Below, in pieces: positions 26,332-34,824 of a stretch of 34,824 nt of DNA. The first letter of the stretch is position 1. Every line of letters starts with the position of its first letter. The notes under the pieces were generated by a model, which was given only the letters and a program-made list of their open reading frames with translations, was not told the DNA's origin and did no database searches. Source of the DNA: Acetobacteraceae bacterium (GTDB lineage: Bacteria > Pseudomonadota > Alphaproteobacteria > Acetobacterales > Acetobacteraceae); NCBI GenBank assembly GCA_947455205.1, contig CANGNF010000049.1:1-34824 (forward strand), in the 5' to 3' direction. Made by a program: the position numbers and the translations under genes.

Positions 26332-27093
26332 ATGCCACGCATCCCGCTTGCCATTGCCGCCCTGCTGCTCGCCCTGGCGGGCTGCGCCGAGGGCGAGAGC
26401 CAGCCGGTCGCCACCGCCCTGGCCGCCGCGCCGGCCACCGACCCGACCGACCCCTACGAGCGTCTGAACCGGCAGATCCTGGACGTCAACCTGGCGCTGG
26501 ACGACAACGTGCTGCGCCCGGTCGCCGTGGCCTATCGCGACGCGCTGGGCCCCTGGCCGCGCACCCGCATCCGAAACTTCCTCAACAACATCGAGGAACC
26601 GACGGTGCTGGTGAACAACCTGCTGCAGGGCAGGCTGGAGGATGCCGGCGACATCGCCGTGCGCTTCGCGGTCAACACCACGCTGGGCGGCGCCGGCTTC
26701 TGGGACGTAGCCACCGACCTGACCCGCACGCCGCGCCAGCAGCGCGACTTCGGCCAGACCTTGTATCGCTGGGGCATTCCGGATGGCCCCTACCTGATGG
26801 TGCCGATCCTCGGCCCCTCCAACCCGCGCGACTTCGTCGGCACCGTGGCCAACGGCTTCCTGAACCCGATCAGCTGGTTCCTGCCGATCTACGCCAATCT
26901 CGGCCGTGGCGCGGTCAGCGGCGTGGATGAGCGCGAGCAGAACATCGAGGCGCTGGACGAACTACGCCGCGGCAGCCTGGACTTCTACGCCCGGCTGCGC
27001 AGCGTCTGGGGCCAGTACCGCGACGGCCAGCTGGGCCGCACCCGCGCCGACAGCGACAACCCGGACGTGCTGGACGACCCCGGCGAGAAGTAG
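26332..27093 (+). CDS. mlaA: MlaA/VacJ-family phospholipid-binding lipoprotein
   Basis: A 253-residue outer-membrane lipoprotein of the MlaA (VacJ) family, which removes misplaced phospholipids from the outer leaflet. The lipobox is LLLALAGC with Cys18. The family core follows: DPYERLNRQILDVNLALDD, RIRNFLNNIEEPTVLVNNLL, FAVNTTLGGAGFWDVA, FGQTLYRWGIPDGPYLMVPI and GPSNPRDFVG (segments listed separately). The C-terminus has a variable acidic tail. The ATG at 26332 follows GAAG. Genes of this family are often found with hopanoid clusters, and it diverges here from hpnI, so it may serve hopanoid or lipid traffic. Confidence 0.94.
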   Translation: MPRIPLAIAALLLALAGCAEGESQPVATALAAAPATDPTDPYERLNRQILDVNLALDDNVLRPVAVAYRDALGPWPRTRIRNFLNNIEEPTVLVNNLLQGRLEDAGDIAVRFAVNTTLGGAGFWDVATDLTRTPRQQRDFGQTLYRWGIPDGPYLMVPILGPSNPRDFVGTVANGFLNPISWFLPIYANLGRGAVSGVDEREQNIEALDELRRGSLDFYARLRSVWGQYRDGQLGRTRADSDNPDVLDDPGEK

Positions 27094-27103
27094 CCGCGCG
27101 CCT

Positions 27104-27149
27104 CGGCAGCATGTCGCTGCCGGCGGGCCCGGCGGCAAGCAGCCGCCGG
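27104..27149. terminator. Twin hairpins between convergent mlaA and ROK genes
   Basis: Two stems lie in tandem: CGGCAGC/GCTGCCG (27104-27122, five-base loop) and CCGGCGGC/GCCGCCGG (27129-27149, five-base loop). No T-tract follows either. They probably mark the 3' ends of both genes. Confidence 0.5.
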
Positions 27150-27177
27150 GGGGCCGGCGCCAAGCGGCCGCCGGCGG

Positions 27178-28233
27178 TTATTCCGGCTTGGCCTTCGCCC
27201 GGTTGCTGAACCGGGCATTGCCCAGCCCGGTGCCGATGGTCAGCACGCCCCAATGGGCGACATCCTGCTGGAACGGCAGTTCCGAAAGCCCCTGCACCAC
27301 GGCGTCGTTGTGCAGCACCACCATGGTCTCGTGGCCGCGGATCTCGGGCAGCATCTCGCGCAGGCTGTGCGGCAGGTTGAAGCGGCTGCTCTCCCAATTG
27401 CCCGGCAGGTTCTGGCCGCCGCGGCGGATCGCGCCATCGGCCTCGACCAGGCCGGGGCAGCCAACGCCGATGAAGGGCGCCAGCTTCAGCTTCTGCTTCG
27501 CCGCCTTCGCCACCAGCTCACGGAGCATCGCGCCCAGGCGTTCCACCGCCGCCTCCCGCGTCGGCTTGTCGTCGGCGTGGCGCCACAGCTCGCGCTCCAC
27601 CACCTCTGCCTTGGCCAGGTCGGCGGCCTTGCCCAGGTTCAGCTTCACCAGGCCAACCCGCATGTTGGTGCCGCCGATATCCGCGGCCAGGATCGCGTCA
27701 TGCCCGCCGAACATCCAGGTCGGCGCCAGTTGCACCGCGCCCAGCAACCCCGCCTCGTCCGGGTGGTGGCGAATGGGTTGCAGCGTCACCGCCACGCCCT
27801 CGGCCTTCAGCAGCAGGCTGGCCCGGCCGATCGCCAGCTCGCCGATCCGGCTGTCGCGCAAGCCGCCGCCGACGACGATGCGCTCGGTGCCCTTCCAGGC
27901 CTTCAGCCGCAGGAAGCGGCGGGTGACGCCGGCCAGCTCCTGCGCGAATTCCTCCACCGCGCCATGCAGCAGGGCGGCGGCCTCGGCGTCGCCCTCGCGC
28001 AGCAGCCTGTCCAGGTCGCGCTTGGCCAGGCGGTCGGTCGGCTTGTCGCCCAGCGGGTCGTCGCCATGCTCGCGCAGCCGGTCGCGGGCATCATCCACCA
28101 GGGCCATGAAGGCGCGGCGGCTGGCGCGGTCGCCGATGAAGCCCTCGGCGTCGCGCAGTTCGGCGTTGTAGGTATCCACCGTGGCGGCGGGCAGGGTCTC
28201 GGCGCCATGGCCGGGCAGGGTCTGGCTGGTCAC
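27178..28233 (-). CDS. ROK-family sugar-kinase-like protein with permuted domain order
   Basis: A 351-residue protein with the ROK (repressor/ORF/kinase) sugar-kinase motifs in an unusual order. A normal ROK kinase begins with the DIGGT phosphate-1 loop and ends with IVLGGG and AGLLGA. Here ERIVVGGGLRDSRI (about 117-130) and DEAGLLGAVQLAP (159-171) come first. Then follow ILAADIGGTNMRVGLV (181-196), GVGCPGLVEADG (256-267), the catalytic-Asp motif VVLHNDAVVQGLSE (Asp310) and GVLTIGTGLGNARF (phosphate-2) close to the C-terminus. The CxCGxxGCxE zinc motif is absent. The GTG at 28233 follows AGGAG. It lies behind trpS. Possible roles are sugar phosphorylation or a related kinase or regulatory task. 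I recall similar ROK-annotated proteins in Rhizobiales. Confidence 0.85.
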   Translation of the reverse strand: MTSQTLPGHGAETLPAATVDTYNAELRDAEGFIGDRASRRAFMALVDDARDRLREHGDDPLGDKPTDRLAKRDLDRLLREGDAEAAALLHGAVEEFAQELAGVTRRFLRLKAWKGTERIVVGGGLRDSRIGELAIGRASLLLKAEGVAVTLQPIRHHPDEAGLLGAVQLAPTWMFGGHDAILAADIGGTNMRVGLVKLNLGKAADLAKAEVVERELWRHADDKPTREAAVERLGAMLRELVAKAAKQKLKLAPFIGVGCPGLVEADGAIRRGGQNLPGNWESSRFNLPHSLREMLPEIRGHETMVVLHNDAVVQGLSELPFQQDVAHWGVLTIGTGLGNARFSNRAKAKPE

Positions 28234-28237
28234 GCGC

Positions 28238-28260
28238 GGCTGCTCCTGGCGGGAGCAGCC
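28238..28260 (-). promoter_or_regulatory. Hairpin that covers the ribosome-binding site of the ROK gene
   Basis: A 9-bp perfect stem (GGCTGCTCC and GGAGCAGCC, five-base loop) lies between trpS and the ROK gene. The ROK Shine-Dalgarno sequence AGGAG sits in the second arm, four bases before the GTG region begins. It could block translation start, or act as the trpS terminator; there is no T-tract. Confidence 0.5.
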
Positions 28261-28324
28261 TGAACCGGCGGCGGCGCGGGCGGTTCCGCCCCGCGCCTCA
28301 AACGACCGCGGCAGGAAGAACCAA

Positions 28325-29323
28325 CTACCGCGGCAGGAAGCCGACAATCCGCTCCGCCTCGGTCACGATGGGGTCGGCGATGGCCGCGGCGCGGTCGGCG
28401 CCGATGCGCAGCGCCGCGTCCAGCGCCGCATGGTCCTGCAGCAGCCGGGCCATTTCCTCGCGGATCGGGCCAAGATGCGCCACCAGCGCCTCGGTCAGCA
28501 CTTCCTTGTACTGGCCGAACCCCTTGCCGCCGTGGTCGCGCAGCACATCCTGCGGCGTGCTGTCGGTGATGGCGGCCAGGATGCCCACCAGGTTGCGCGC
28601 CTCGGGCCGTGCCTCCAGGCCCGCCAACTCGCTCGGCAGCGGCTCCGGGTCGGTCTTGGCGCGGCGGATCTTCTGGGCGATCTCGTCGGCGCTGTCGGTC
28701 AGGTTGATGCGGCTGGCGTCGGAGGGATCCGACTTGCTCATCTTCTTGGTGCCGTCGCGCAGGCTCATGACGCGGGCGGCCACGCCCTGGATCAGCGGCT
28801 GGATGGTCGGGAAGAACTCCACGCCGTAGTCGTGGTTGAACTTCTGCGCGATGTCGTTGGCCAGCTCCAGGTGCTGCTTCTGGTCATCGCCCACCGGCAC
28901 CTTGAGCGCATGGTAGGCGTGGATGTCGGCGGCCATCAGGTTGGGGTAGACATAGAGGCCGGACGACACCTGCTCGCTGTTCTTGCCGGCCTTGTCCTTG
29001 AACTGCGTCATGCGGTTCAGCCAGCCCAGGCGGGCCACGCAATTGAAGATCCAGGCCAGCCGGGCATGGGCGTGGACGTGGCTCTGCACGAACAGGATGC
29101 ACTTCTGCGGGTCCAGGCCGCAGGCCAGCAGGGCGGCAGCCATCTCCCGCGTCTGCGCGGCGAACAGCTTGGGTTCCTGCCACACGGTGATGGCGTGCAG
29201 ATCCACGACGCAGAAGATGCAGTCGTGGTCGTCCTGCATCGGCACCCAGTTGCGGATGGCGCCGAGGTAGTTGCCCAGCGTCGGGACGCCGGTGGGCTGA
29301 ATGCCGGAGAAAACGCGATCCAT
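28325..29323 (-). CDS. trpS: Tryptophanyl-tRNA synthetase
   Basis: A 332-residue class I aminoacyl-tRNA synthetase that charges tRNA-Trp. The HIGH-type motif is [12 protein letters not shown] (residues 10-21) and the KMSKS loop is at residues 194-198. Other family strands are [29 protein letters not shown] and [14 protein letters not shown] with the [14 protein letters not shown] tryptophan/ATP region. The length is standard for bacteria. The ATG at 29323 is chosen; a GTG four codons upstream is possible. The frame remains open to 31162 but there it shadows murJ. It lies 68 bases after murJ, an order seen in other alphaproteobacteria. Confidence 0.97.
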   Translation of the reverse strand: MDRVFSGIQPTGVPTLGNYLGAIRNWVPMQDDHDCIFCVVDLHAITVWQEPKLFAAQTREMAAALLACGLDPQKCILFVQSHVHAHARLAWIFNCVARLGWLNRMTQFKDKAGKNSEQVSSGLYVYPNLMAADIHAYHALKVPVGDDQKQHLELANDIAQKFNHDYGVEFFPTIQPLIQGVAARVMSLRDGTKKMSKSDPSDASRINLTDSADEIAQKIRRAKTDPEPLPSELAGLEARPEARNLVGILAAITDSTPQDVLRDHGGKGFGQYKEVLTEALVAHLGPIREEMARLLQDHAALDAALRIGADRAAAIADPIVTEAERIVGFLPR

Positions 29324-29391
29324 GGCTGTGGACACCGTGGTTTGAGGAAGCCGTTCGAGGCGCGGGGTCTTCCCGCGCCCGGCGTTGGGCG

Positions 29392-30939
29392 TCAAGCCTT
29401 GGCCGGCCTGCGCCGCCGCAGCGTCTGCTTCAACTCGGAAAGGTTCAGCGCCCCCAGGCCCCAGGCGGCGACGAAATAGGCCAGCAGCCCGGCGCCCACC
29501 AGCAGCGCCAGCGCGACGTAGCGCCACACCCCCACGGCCGGGAACAGCAGCTGCACGCCCAGCCACAGCACCGCCGCCATCAGCGCCGTCGCACCCAGCA
29601 ACCGGGGCAGCCGCCGCCGCAGCCGGCGGTCCGGCAGCAGATGCCCGCGCCGCCACAGCAGCAGGCCCAAGGCCCCCGCGTTGAACCAGGCGGCGATGGC
29701 GGTGGACAGCGCCACGCCGACATGCGCCAGCGGGCCGATCAGCGCCAGGTTCAGCGCTAGGTTCAGCCCCACGGCGGCGAAGCCGATCTTTACCGGTGTC
29801 GCGGTATCGCCCCGGGCGAAGAAGCCGGGCACCAGCACCTTCACCAGCACATAGGCCGGCAGCCCCAGCGCATAGGCGGACAGCGCGGCGGCGGTGGCGC
29901 TGGCCTCGGCCACGCCGAAGGCACCGCGCTGGAACAGCACCTGCACGATGGGTTCCGCCGCCAGCGCCTGGCCGGCGGCGGCGGGCAGGCAGAACAGCAG
30001 CGCCATCTCGATGGCGCGGTTGGCGGTGCGATGCGCCGAAAGCGGCTGCGCCGCCCGCACCTGGCGCGACAGCAGCGGCAGCACCGCCGTGCCCACCGCC
30101 GCGCCGATGACCCCCAGCGGCAGCTGGCCCACCCGGTCGGCGTAGTACAGGTAGCTGACGGCGCCGGCAGGCAGGAAGCTGGCGATGATGACGTCGATGG
30201 CCAGGTTCAGCTGGGTCACCCCGGCGCCGACCAGGCCGGGCAGCATGCGCTTCAGCACCAGCTTCACTTCCGGCGTCACGCTGGGCAGCCGGAACAGGTT
30301 CAGCGCCATGCCACCCCGCGCGCAGGCCCACAGCACGATGCCCAGCTGCACCACGCCGGACGCCGTCACCCCCCAGGCCAGCGCATGCGCCGGCGTGGCG
30401 ACGAAGGGCGCCAGCCCCAGCAGCGCCGCCATGGACAGCACGTTGAAGAACACCGGCGCGGCGGCGGCGGCGGCAAAGCGGTTCAGCCCGTTCAGCACGC
30501 CGGAGACCAGCGCCGTCAGGCAGATCAGCAGCAGGTACGGAAAGGTGATCCGCGTCAGCTCCACCGCCAGCTGGAACTTGGCCGGGTCGGTCGAGAAGCC
30601 CGGCGCCAGCACCGCCATCAGATAGGGCATGAACACCATGCCCAGCACGGTCAGGGCGGACAGCCAGAGCCCCATCAGCACCGCCATGCGCTCCGCCAGC
30701 TGGCGGGCGGCGGCGGGGCCTTCCACCGCCAGCATCCCGGCGAAGGCGGGCACGAAGGCGGCGTTGAAGGCGCCCTCGCCGAACAGCCGGCGGAACAGGT
30801 TGGGCAGCTTCAGCGCCACGAAGAAGGCATCGGCCATCGGCCCGGCGCCCAGGCGCGCGGCGATCAGCATGTCCCGGGCGAAGCCGAGGATGCGGCTGAC
30901 CATGGTCCAGCCGCCGACGGTAAGGACGGATTTCAGCAT
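29392..30939 (-). CDS. murJ: Lipid II flippase MurJ (MviN)
   Basis: A 515-residue polytopic membrane protein with about 14 helices, of the MOP superfamily. It flips lipid II across the inner membrane for peptidoglycan synthesis. The N-terminus [20 protein letters not shown] carries the conserved Arg residues. [23 protein letters not shown] (split here) is the family signature, and [18 protein letters not shown] is plain. Later markers are [26 protein letters not shown] and [18 protein letters not shown]. The ATG at 30939 has only a weak AAGG upstream. It is the first gene of murJ-trpS-ROK and is divergent from the CLC gene, with 92 bases between. Confidence 0.96.
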   Translation of the reverse strand: MLKSVLTVGGWTMVSRILGFARDMLIAARLGAGPMADAFFVALKLPNLFRRLFGEGAFNAAFVPAFAGMLAVEGPAAARQLAERMAVLMGLWLSALTVLGMVFMPYLMAVLAPGFSTDPAKFQLAVELTRITFPYLLLICLTALVSGVLNGLNRFAAAAAAPVFFNVLSMAALLGLAPFVATPAHALAWGVTASGVVQLGIVLWACARGGMALNLFRLPSVTPEVKLVLKRMLPGLVGAGVTQLNLAIDVIIASFLPAGAVSYLYYADRVGQLPLGVIGAAVGTAVLPLLSRQVRAAQPLSAHRTANRAIEMALLFCLPAAAGQALAAEPIVQVLFQRGAFGVAEASATAAALSAYALGLPAYVLVKVLVPGFFARGDTATPVKIGFAAVGLNLALNLALIGPLAHVGVALSTAIAAWFNAGALGLLLWRRGHLLPDRRLRRRLPRLLGATALMAAVLWLGVQLLFPAVGVWRYVALALLVGAGLLAYFVAAWGLGALNLSELKQTLRRRRPAKA

Positions 30940-31031
30940 GCCACGCGGCCTTAGCCGGTAATTGCGGCGGGGGCGAGGTCGCCGGAAAATGTTTGGCCGC
31001 CGGCCGCCGAAGCCGCCACACCGGGCCGGGC

Positions 31032-32813
31032 ATGCATGGCTCCTTCCCCCTGCGCCGCCTCCGGGTCTGGGCTTCCCCCACCCGTGGCGCCGCCTCGTTG
31101 CGCGCCTGGGTCCGGCGGGGCGAGGTCGGCATCGTGCTGCTGGCGGTGGCCGCCGGGGCCATGGCGGGGGTGCTGGCCTATGTGCTGGGCGCCGCGGCGC
31201 AGCTGATGCACCTGGTGCTGTTCGACCTGGCACCGGGGCAGCGGATCAGCGGCATGGGCGGGCTGCACCCGTACCGCGCGCTGCTGGTGCCGGCGCTGGG
31301 CGGGCTGCTGCTCGGCCTGCTGGGCCTGGCGCTGGCCCGCTGGCGGCCGCGCGCGCCGGTGGACCCGGTGGAGGCCAATGCGCTGCATGGCGGCCGGCTG
31401 GGGCTGGGCGATGCCGTGGTGGTCGGCGCGCAGACCCTGCTGTCCAACGGCTTCGGCGCCTCGGTGGGGCTGGAGGCGGCCTATGCCCAGGCCGGCGGCG
31501 GCGTCGCCTCGCGCCTGGGCCAGGCCTTCGGGCTGCGACGGGCGGATTTGCGGATCTTGCTCGGCGCCGGCGCGGCGGGGGCCATCGCCGCCGCCTTCGA
31601 CGCGCCGCTGACCGGCGCCTTCTACGCCTTCGAGCTGGTGATCGGCACCTACACCACCGCGGCCCTGGTGCCGGTGATCGCCGCCGCCGTCACCGCCTCC
31701 CTGGTCGGGCGCTGGCTGGAGGCCGGCAGTTACCAGGTGGAGCACCTGGGCATCGGTGCCCAGGGGTGGGAGGCCTGGCCGCTGGCGCTGGGGCTGGGCG
31801 TACTCTGCGGGCTGCTTGGCATTGCGCTGATGCGCGGCGTGACGCTGGTGGAGGCGCCGCTGCGCCGGCTGGTGCCCTGGGCCTGGCTGCGGCCGGCGCT
31901 GGGCGGGCTGGCGGTGGGCGGGCTGGCGCTGGTCACGCCGGCGGTGCTGTCCTCCGGCCATGCCGCGCTGCACCTGGCCTTCGTGACCGAGGCGCCGGCC
32001 TGGCCGGTGGCGCTGGTGCTGGGGCTGAAGGCGCTGGCGGTGGCGATCTCCATCGGCAGCGGGTTCAGGGGCGGGTTGTTCTACGCCTCCCTGCTGCTGG
32101 GCGCCTTGACCGGCAAGCTGGCGGCGGTGCTGCTGGCCATGGTGGCGGCGCCGGGGCCGGACCCGCTGCTGCTGGCCATCATCGGCATGTCGGCCTTCGG
32201 CGCCGCCGTGGTCGGCGCGCCGCTGGCCATGGTGTTCCTGGCGCTGGAGACGACGGCGAATTTCGAGGTGACGAGCCTGGTGCTGGCCGCCGTCTGCGTC
32301 TCCGCCCTGCTGGTGCGGCGGCTGTTCGGCTACAGCTTCGCCACCTGGCGCTTCCACCTGCGCGGCGAGACCATCCGCAGCGCGCATGACGTGGGCTGGC
32401 TGCGCGACCTGACCGCCGGGCGGCTGATGCGGCGCGACCTGCGGACGGTGCGCGGCGACATGGGGCTGGACGCCTTCCGCCTGGCCTTTCCGCTGGGCAG
32501 CGCCAGCCGCGTGGTGGTGCTGGACGAGGCCGGGCGCTACGCCGGCATGGTCGCGGTGCAGGAGGCGCACTACGCCCCGGCCGAAACCACCACCCTGGCG
32601 CCGCTGCTGCAGCTGCGCGACCGCGTGCTGCTGCCGGGCATGACCGCGCGCCAGGCCATGGCCGCCTTCGAATCCGCCGAGGCCGAGGCGCTTGCGGTGG
32701 TGGACGCGCTGCCCAGCGGCAAGGTGCTGGGCCTGCTGACCGAGGCCCACCTGCTGCGCCGCTACACCGAGGAGATGGACAAGCTGCGGCGCGACGAGAC
32801 CGGCGTGGGCTAG
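31032..32813 (+). CDS. CLC-family chloride channel/transporter with two CBS domains
   Basis: A 593-residue CLC protein (Cl- channel or Cl-/H+ antiporter) with cytosolic CBS domains. The gating-Glu region reads [16 protein letters not shown], with Glu148 at the position of the gating Glu, but the usual G(K/R)EGP is changed to GLEAA. The GxFxP loop appears as [42 protein letters not shown] is a strong family match (split: [16 protein letters not shown]). CBS segments follow after residue 450 ([34 protein letters not shown]). The ATG at 31032 is chosen; a TTG at 30993 is possible. Its TAG stop and the opposite gene's stop share the bases CTAG. Confidence 0.92.
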   Translation: MHGSFPLRRLRVWASPTRGAASLRAWVRRGEVGIVLLAVAAGAMAGVLAYVLGAAAQLMHLVLFDLAPGQRISGMGGLHPYRALLVPALGGLLLGLLGLALARWRPRAPVDPVEANALHGGRLGLGDAVVVGAQTLLSNGFGASVGLEAAYAQAGGGVASRLGQAFGLRRADLRILLGAGAAGAIAAAFDAPLTGAFYAFELVIGTYTTAALVPVIAAAVTASLVGRWLEAGSYQVEHLGIGAQGWEAWPLALGLGVLCGLLGIALMRGVTLVEAPLRRLVPWAWLRPALGGLAVGGLALVTPAVLSSGHAALHLAFVTEAPAWPVALVLGLKALAVAISIGSGFRGGLFYASLLLGALTGKLAAVLLAMVAAPGPDPLLLAIIGMSAFGAAVVGAPLAMVFLALETTANFEVTSLVLAAVCVSALLVRRLFGYSFATWRFHLRGETIRSAHDVGWLRDLTAGRLMRRDLRTVRGDMGLDAFRLAFPLGSASRVVVLDEAGRYAGMVAVQEAHYAPAETTTLAPLLQLRDRVLLPGMTARQAMAAFESAEAEALAVVDALPSGKVLGLLTEAHLLRRYTEEMDKLRRDETGVG

Positions 32814-33823
32814 CCCGCCTGGCGCAGCCTTTCCAGCAGGGGCACGCCGATCTCCACCTCGCCCCGCTCGATGGCGCCGATCAGCTCCAGCATGCGGGTG
32901 ACATGGGGAATGGGAATGCCGTGCTTCGCCGCCATGGCATGCAGCGGCGCCAGCGCGGCGGTGATGTCGGTGCCGCGCTTGCGGACCGCCAGGTCCCGCC
33001 AATAGCCGCTGTGCTTCTTGGCCGAGCGCCGCTTGAACACCAGGTTGGCCTGCAAGGACGCATCAATCGCCGCCGCATCGCCCGAGAGGAACGCCGCGGG
33101 GTCGTAGCCCTGGAAGCCCTGCGGCCGCACGCCCTCGGCCACCGCCACGCGCAGTACCTCGGTGATCACTTCCGTGATGGCGTGGCGGTTGGCCGGGTCC
33201 TCGATGCATTCGACCATGGGGATGTTGGACAGCGCGGTGGCCGCCAGCATGCTGGCATAGCCGGCCTTGCCCCAGACATTGCCCCAGATGTGGTCGCTGG
33301 CCTCGGTATCGCTCTCGAAGTCGCGCAGCACGTCGCGCAGCGCCAGGATGCGCGGCGTCACCGCGCCACTCAGCTCGCCGATCCGCAGCGGGCTGCGGGC
33401 GCCGTAGAGGATGCGCCCCGGCTCCAGCCAATCCGCCGAGAAGTTGACGAAGCAGCCGATGGTGCGGTGGGCGCCGACCACATCGGCGATGACCAGCTCG
33501 TTCAGCCCGTTCTGCAGGGAGACGACGCCGCCATCCTCGGCCAGGTGCGGCGCGATCTGTTCAGCGACTTCCCGCGTCACATGCGCCTTCACCGCCATCA
33601 GGATGGTCTTGTACTTGCCGGTCAGCCCGGCCGGCGTGCAGGCCGGGCCACCCACGGTGAACTGGTCGATGGGGCCTTCGATGGTCAGGCCGCCGGTGGC
33701 GATCTTCGCCACATGCGCTTCCTCGACATCGACGAAGATCACCGCATGCCCGGCGCGCACCAGATACGCGCCGATGGTGCCGCCGATGGCGCCGCTGCCC
33801 CAGATGACGATCGGTTCAGCCAC
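32810..33823 (-). CDS. 2-dehydropantoate 2-reductase family oxidoreductase
   Basis: A 337-residue NAD(P)-dependent reductase of the ApbA/PanE family. The Rossmann motif IVIWGSGAIGGTIGAYLVRAG is at the N-terminus. MAVKAHVTREVAE, VSLQNGLNE and the C-terminal helical domain with the catalytic-Lys region WGKAGYASMLAATALSNIP are present. KKHSGYWRDLAVRKRGTDI (near residue 275) matches the substrate/cofactor region with conserved Ser and Arg. It is longer than typical PanE, and its pairing with an SMP-30-type lactonase suggests a catabolic role rather than pantothenate synthesis. The GTG at 33823 overlaps the upstream stop by eight bases; a GTG at 33832 is also possible. Confidence 0.85.
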   Translation of the reverse strand: MAEPIVIWGSGAIGGTIGAYLVRAGHAVIFVDVEEAHVAKIATGGLTIEGPIDQFTVGGPACTPAGLTGKYKTILMAVKAHVTREVAEQIAPHLAEDGGVVSLQNGLNELVIADVVGAHRTIGCFVNFSADWLEPGRILYGARSPLRIGELSGAVTPRILALRDVLRDFESDTEASDHIWGNVWGKAGYASMLAATALSNIPMVECIEDPANRHAITEVITEVLRVAVAEGVRPQGFQGYDPAAFLSGDAAAIDASLQANLVFKRRSAKKHSGYWRDLAVRKRGTDITAALAPLHAMAAKHGIPIPHVTRMLELIGAIERGEVEIGVPLLERLRQAG

Positions 33824-34760
33824 CGGCGACACCCTGGGTGTTGACGTAGATGCTGAACAGCGACTGCGCCGCGCTGATGAACAGCCGGTTGCGATGCCGC
33901 CCGCCGAAGCACAGGTTGGCCGCGCGTTCCGGCAGGTGGATATGGCCGATCGGGGCGCCGGAGCTGTTGAAGATCCGCACGCCGTCATACTCGGCGGTCA
34001 TGCCCCAGCCGCACCACAGGTTGCCATCCACATCCACGCGGAAGCCGTCCGGGCTCTCGCCGGGCTTGGTCACGATGAACTCGCGGCGGTTGCGCAGCGT
34101 CTTGCCATCCGGCGCCACGTCATAGGCGATGAAGGCGCGCGGCTCCGCCCGGCTGGCGATGATGTAGAGCACGCTCTCATCCGGGCTGAAGGCCAGGCCA
34201 TTCGGGTGGTTCACGTCGTCGCAGACGCAGGTGATCTCGCCGGTATGGCCGTCCACCCGGTAGGTGTGGGTGGCGGGCTGCTCGGCCTGCACCTTCTCGC
34301 CCTCATAGAAGGCCAGCGTGCCGAAGGGCGGGTCGGTGAACCAGATGGAGCCGTCCGACTTCACCACCACGTCGTTCGGGCTGTTCAGCTTGCGGCCCTG
34401 GTACTGGTCGGCGATGACGGTGATGGAGCCGTCATATTCAAACCGCACCACGCGGCGGCCGAGATGCTCGCAGGCGATGATGCGGCCCTGGCGGTCCCGG
34501 GTGTGGCCGTTGGCGTTGTTGCTGGGCTTCTGCCACTCGCTGACCTGGCCGGTGGCTTCGTCCCACTTCAGCACGCGGTTGTTGGGAATGTCGGACCACA
34601 GCAGGCAGCGCCAGTCGCCCATCCAGACCGGCCCCTCGCCCCAGCGGCTGCCGGTCCACAGCCGCTCCACGGCCGAAAGCGAGAGGTGGTACTGCTTGAA
34701 GCTGGGGTCCAGCGCCACGATGGACGGGTCCGGGTAGCGCTCGCTCATCTGCCAGGTCAT
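33816..34760 (-). CDS. SMP-30/gluconolactonase family protein
   Basis: A 314-residue six-bladed beta-propeller lactonase of the SMP-30/regucalcin family, which opens sugar or related lactones with a divalent metal. The metal site is suggested by Glu in RWGEGPVWMGDW, Asn in KLNSPNDVVVKSDG, Asn in VNHPNGLAFSPDE and Asp in ESPDGFRVDVDGNLW, the usual E-N-N-D set. There is no signal peptide. The ATG at 34760 follows AGAGGA well. It overlaps the reductase gene and is probably translated from the same message, with a further gene ending 15 bases upstream. The substrate is unknown. Confidence 0.92.
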   Translation of the reverse strand: MTWQMSERYPDPSIVALDPSFKQYHLSLSAVERLWTGSRWGEGPVWMGDWRCLLWSDIPNNRVLKWDEATGQVSEWQKPSNNANGHTRDRQGRIIACEHLGRRVVRFEYDGSITVIADQYQGRKLNSPNDVVVKSDGSIWFTDPPFGTLAFYEGEKVQAEQPATHTYRVDGHTGEITCVCDDVNHPNGLAFSPDESVLYIIASRAEPRAFIAYDVAPDGKTLRNRREFIVTKPGESPDGFRVDVDGNLWCGWGMTAEYDGVRIFNSSGAPIGHIHLPERAANLCFGGRHRNRLFISAAQSLFSIYVNTQGVAGG

Positions 34761-34775
34761 GTCGGTTTCCTCTGC

Positions 34776-34824
34776 TCAGGTTGCGCCGATACAGACCGGA
34801 TAGGCGCCCCAGGGAAAGGGCCAC
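34776..34824 (-). CDS. Possible 3' end of an upstream gene, cut by the window edge
   Basis: In one frame the last bases read WPFPWGAYPVCIGAT and then a TGA stop at 34776, placed just before the ribosome-binding site of the SMP-30 gene. The close spacing and the protein-like composition suggest the C-terminus of another gene of the same operon. Only 15 residues are visible, so the family cannot be named. Confidence 0.35.
   Translation of the reverse strand, partial: WPFPWGAYPVCIGAT

Noticed and set aside
29324..31162. Long upstream extension of the trpS frame
   Set aside because: It lies wholly over murJ in another frame and has no protein-like motifs; trpS begins at MDRVFSG.

Overview
The window is very GC-rich (roughly 70% by eye) and densely coded on both strands. 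Gene content points to an alphaproteobacterium of the Acetobacteraceae, most likely a Roseomonas-like genus. The clues are an ispH-thrB-rnhA gene order, a hopanoid side-chain cluster (hpnI-J-K-L), a DUF6481 protein, five Bug/TctC periplasmic receptors and heavy use of GTG/TTG starts. The genus is inferred from gene content only. No rRNA, tRNA, insertion sequence, phage gene or CRISPR array was seen.

Layout. 1-6840: the end of a trypsin-like protease, a Bug receptor, a small unknown protein, a DUF6481 helical protein, a luciferase-like oxidoreductase, and a tightly coupled Bug-Bug-amidohydrolase operon (4032-6840). 6875-9729 (minus): an FAD amine oxidase followed by an MFS transporter. 9804-12494 (minus): ispH, thrB and rnhA. 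ispH ends inside a perfect 24-bp inverted repeat, and a 320-bp repeat-bearing gap separates it from thrB. 12618-19578 (plus): a lipoprotein, a nine-copy 24-bp minisatellite, a tandem glycine riboswitch, then gcvT-gcvH-gcvP with a Nudix hydrolase and a VIT1/CCC1 transporter packed behind. 19637-21552 (minus): two overlapping Bug receptor genes. 21669-26255 (minus): hpnI, hpnJ, hpnK, hpnL, with an mlaA-type lipoprotein gene diverging at 26332. 27178-30939 (minus): murJ, trpS and a ROK-family protein with permuted domain order. 31032-32813 (plus): a CLC-type channel with CBS domains. 32810-34824 (minus): a ketopantoate-reductase-like enzyme, an SMP-30-type lactonase and the last codons of another gene.

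How the genes work together. The glycine riboswitch should switch on the glycine cleavage proteins T, H and P when glycine is high. The two tightly packed genes behind gcvP may share that control. HpnI, HpnK and HpnJ form the known route from bacteriohopanetetrol to its cyclitol ether (GlcNAc transfer, deacetylation, radical ring contraction). HpnL and the MlaA-type lipoprotein fit hopanoid or phospholipid movement in the envelope. The Bug receptors with amidohydrolase, lactonase and ketopantoate-reductase-like enzymes look like catabolic modules for organic acids or lactones, with no TctA/TctB permease genes inside the window.

The points most worth a second look are: (1) the ROK protein whose C-terminal and N-terminal halves are swapped; (2) a 57-bp palindromic repeat carried three times in frame in the start of the Nudix gene; (3) the ispH terminator that uses the gene's own last codons as one stem arm; and (4) the minisatellite just upstream of the glycine riboswitch. 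No clearly new multi-gene system was found; these are local oddities within mostly recognisable genes.
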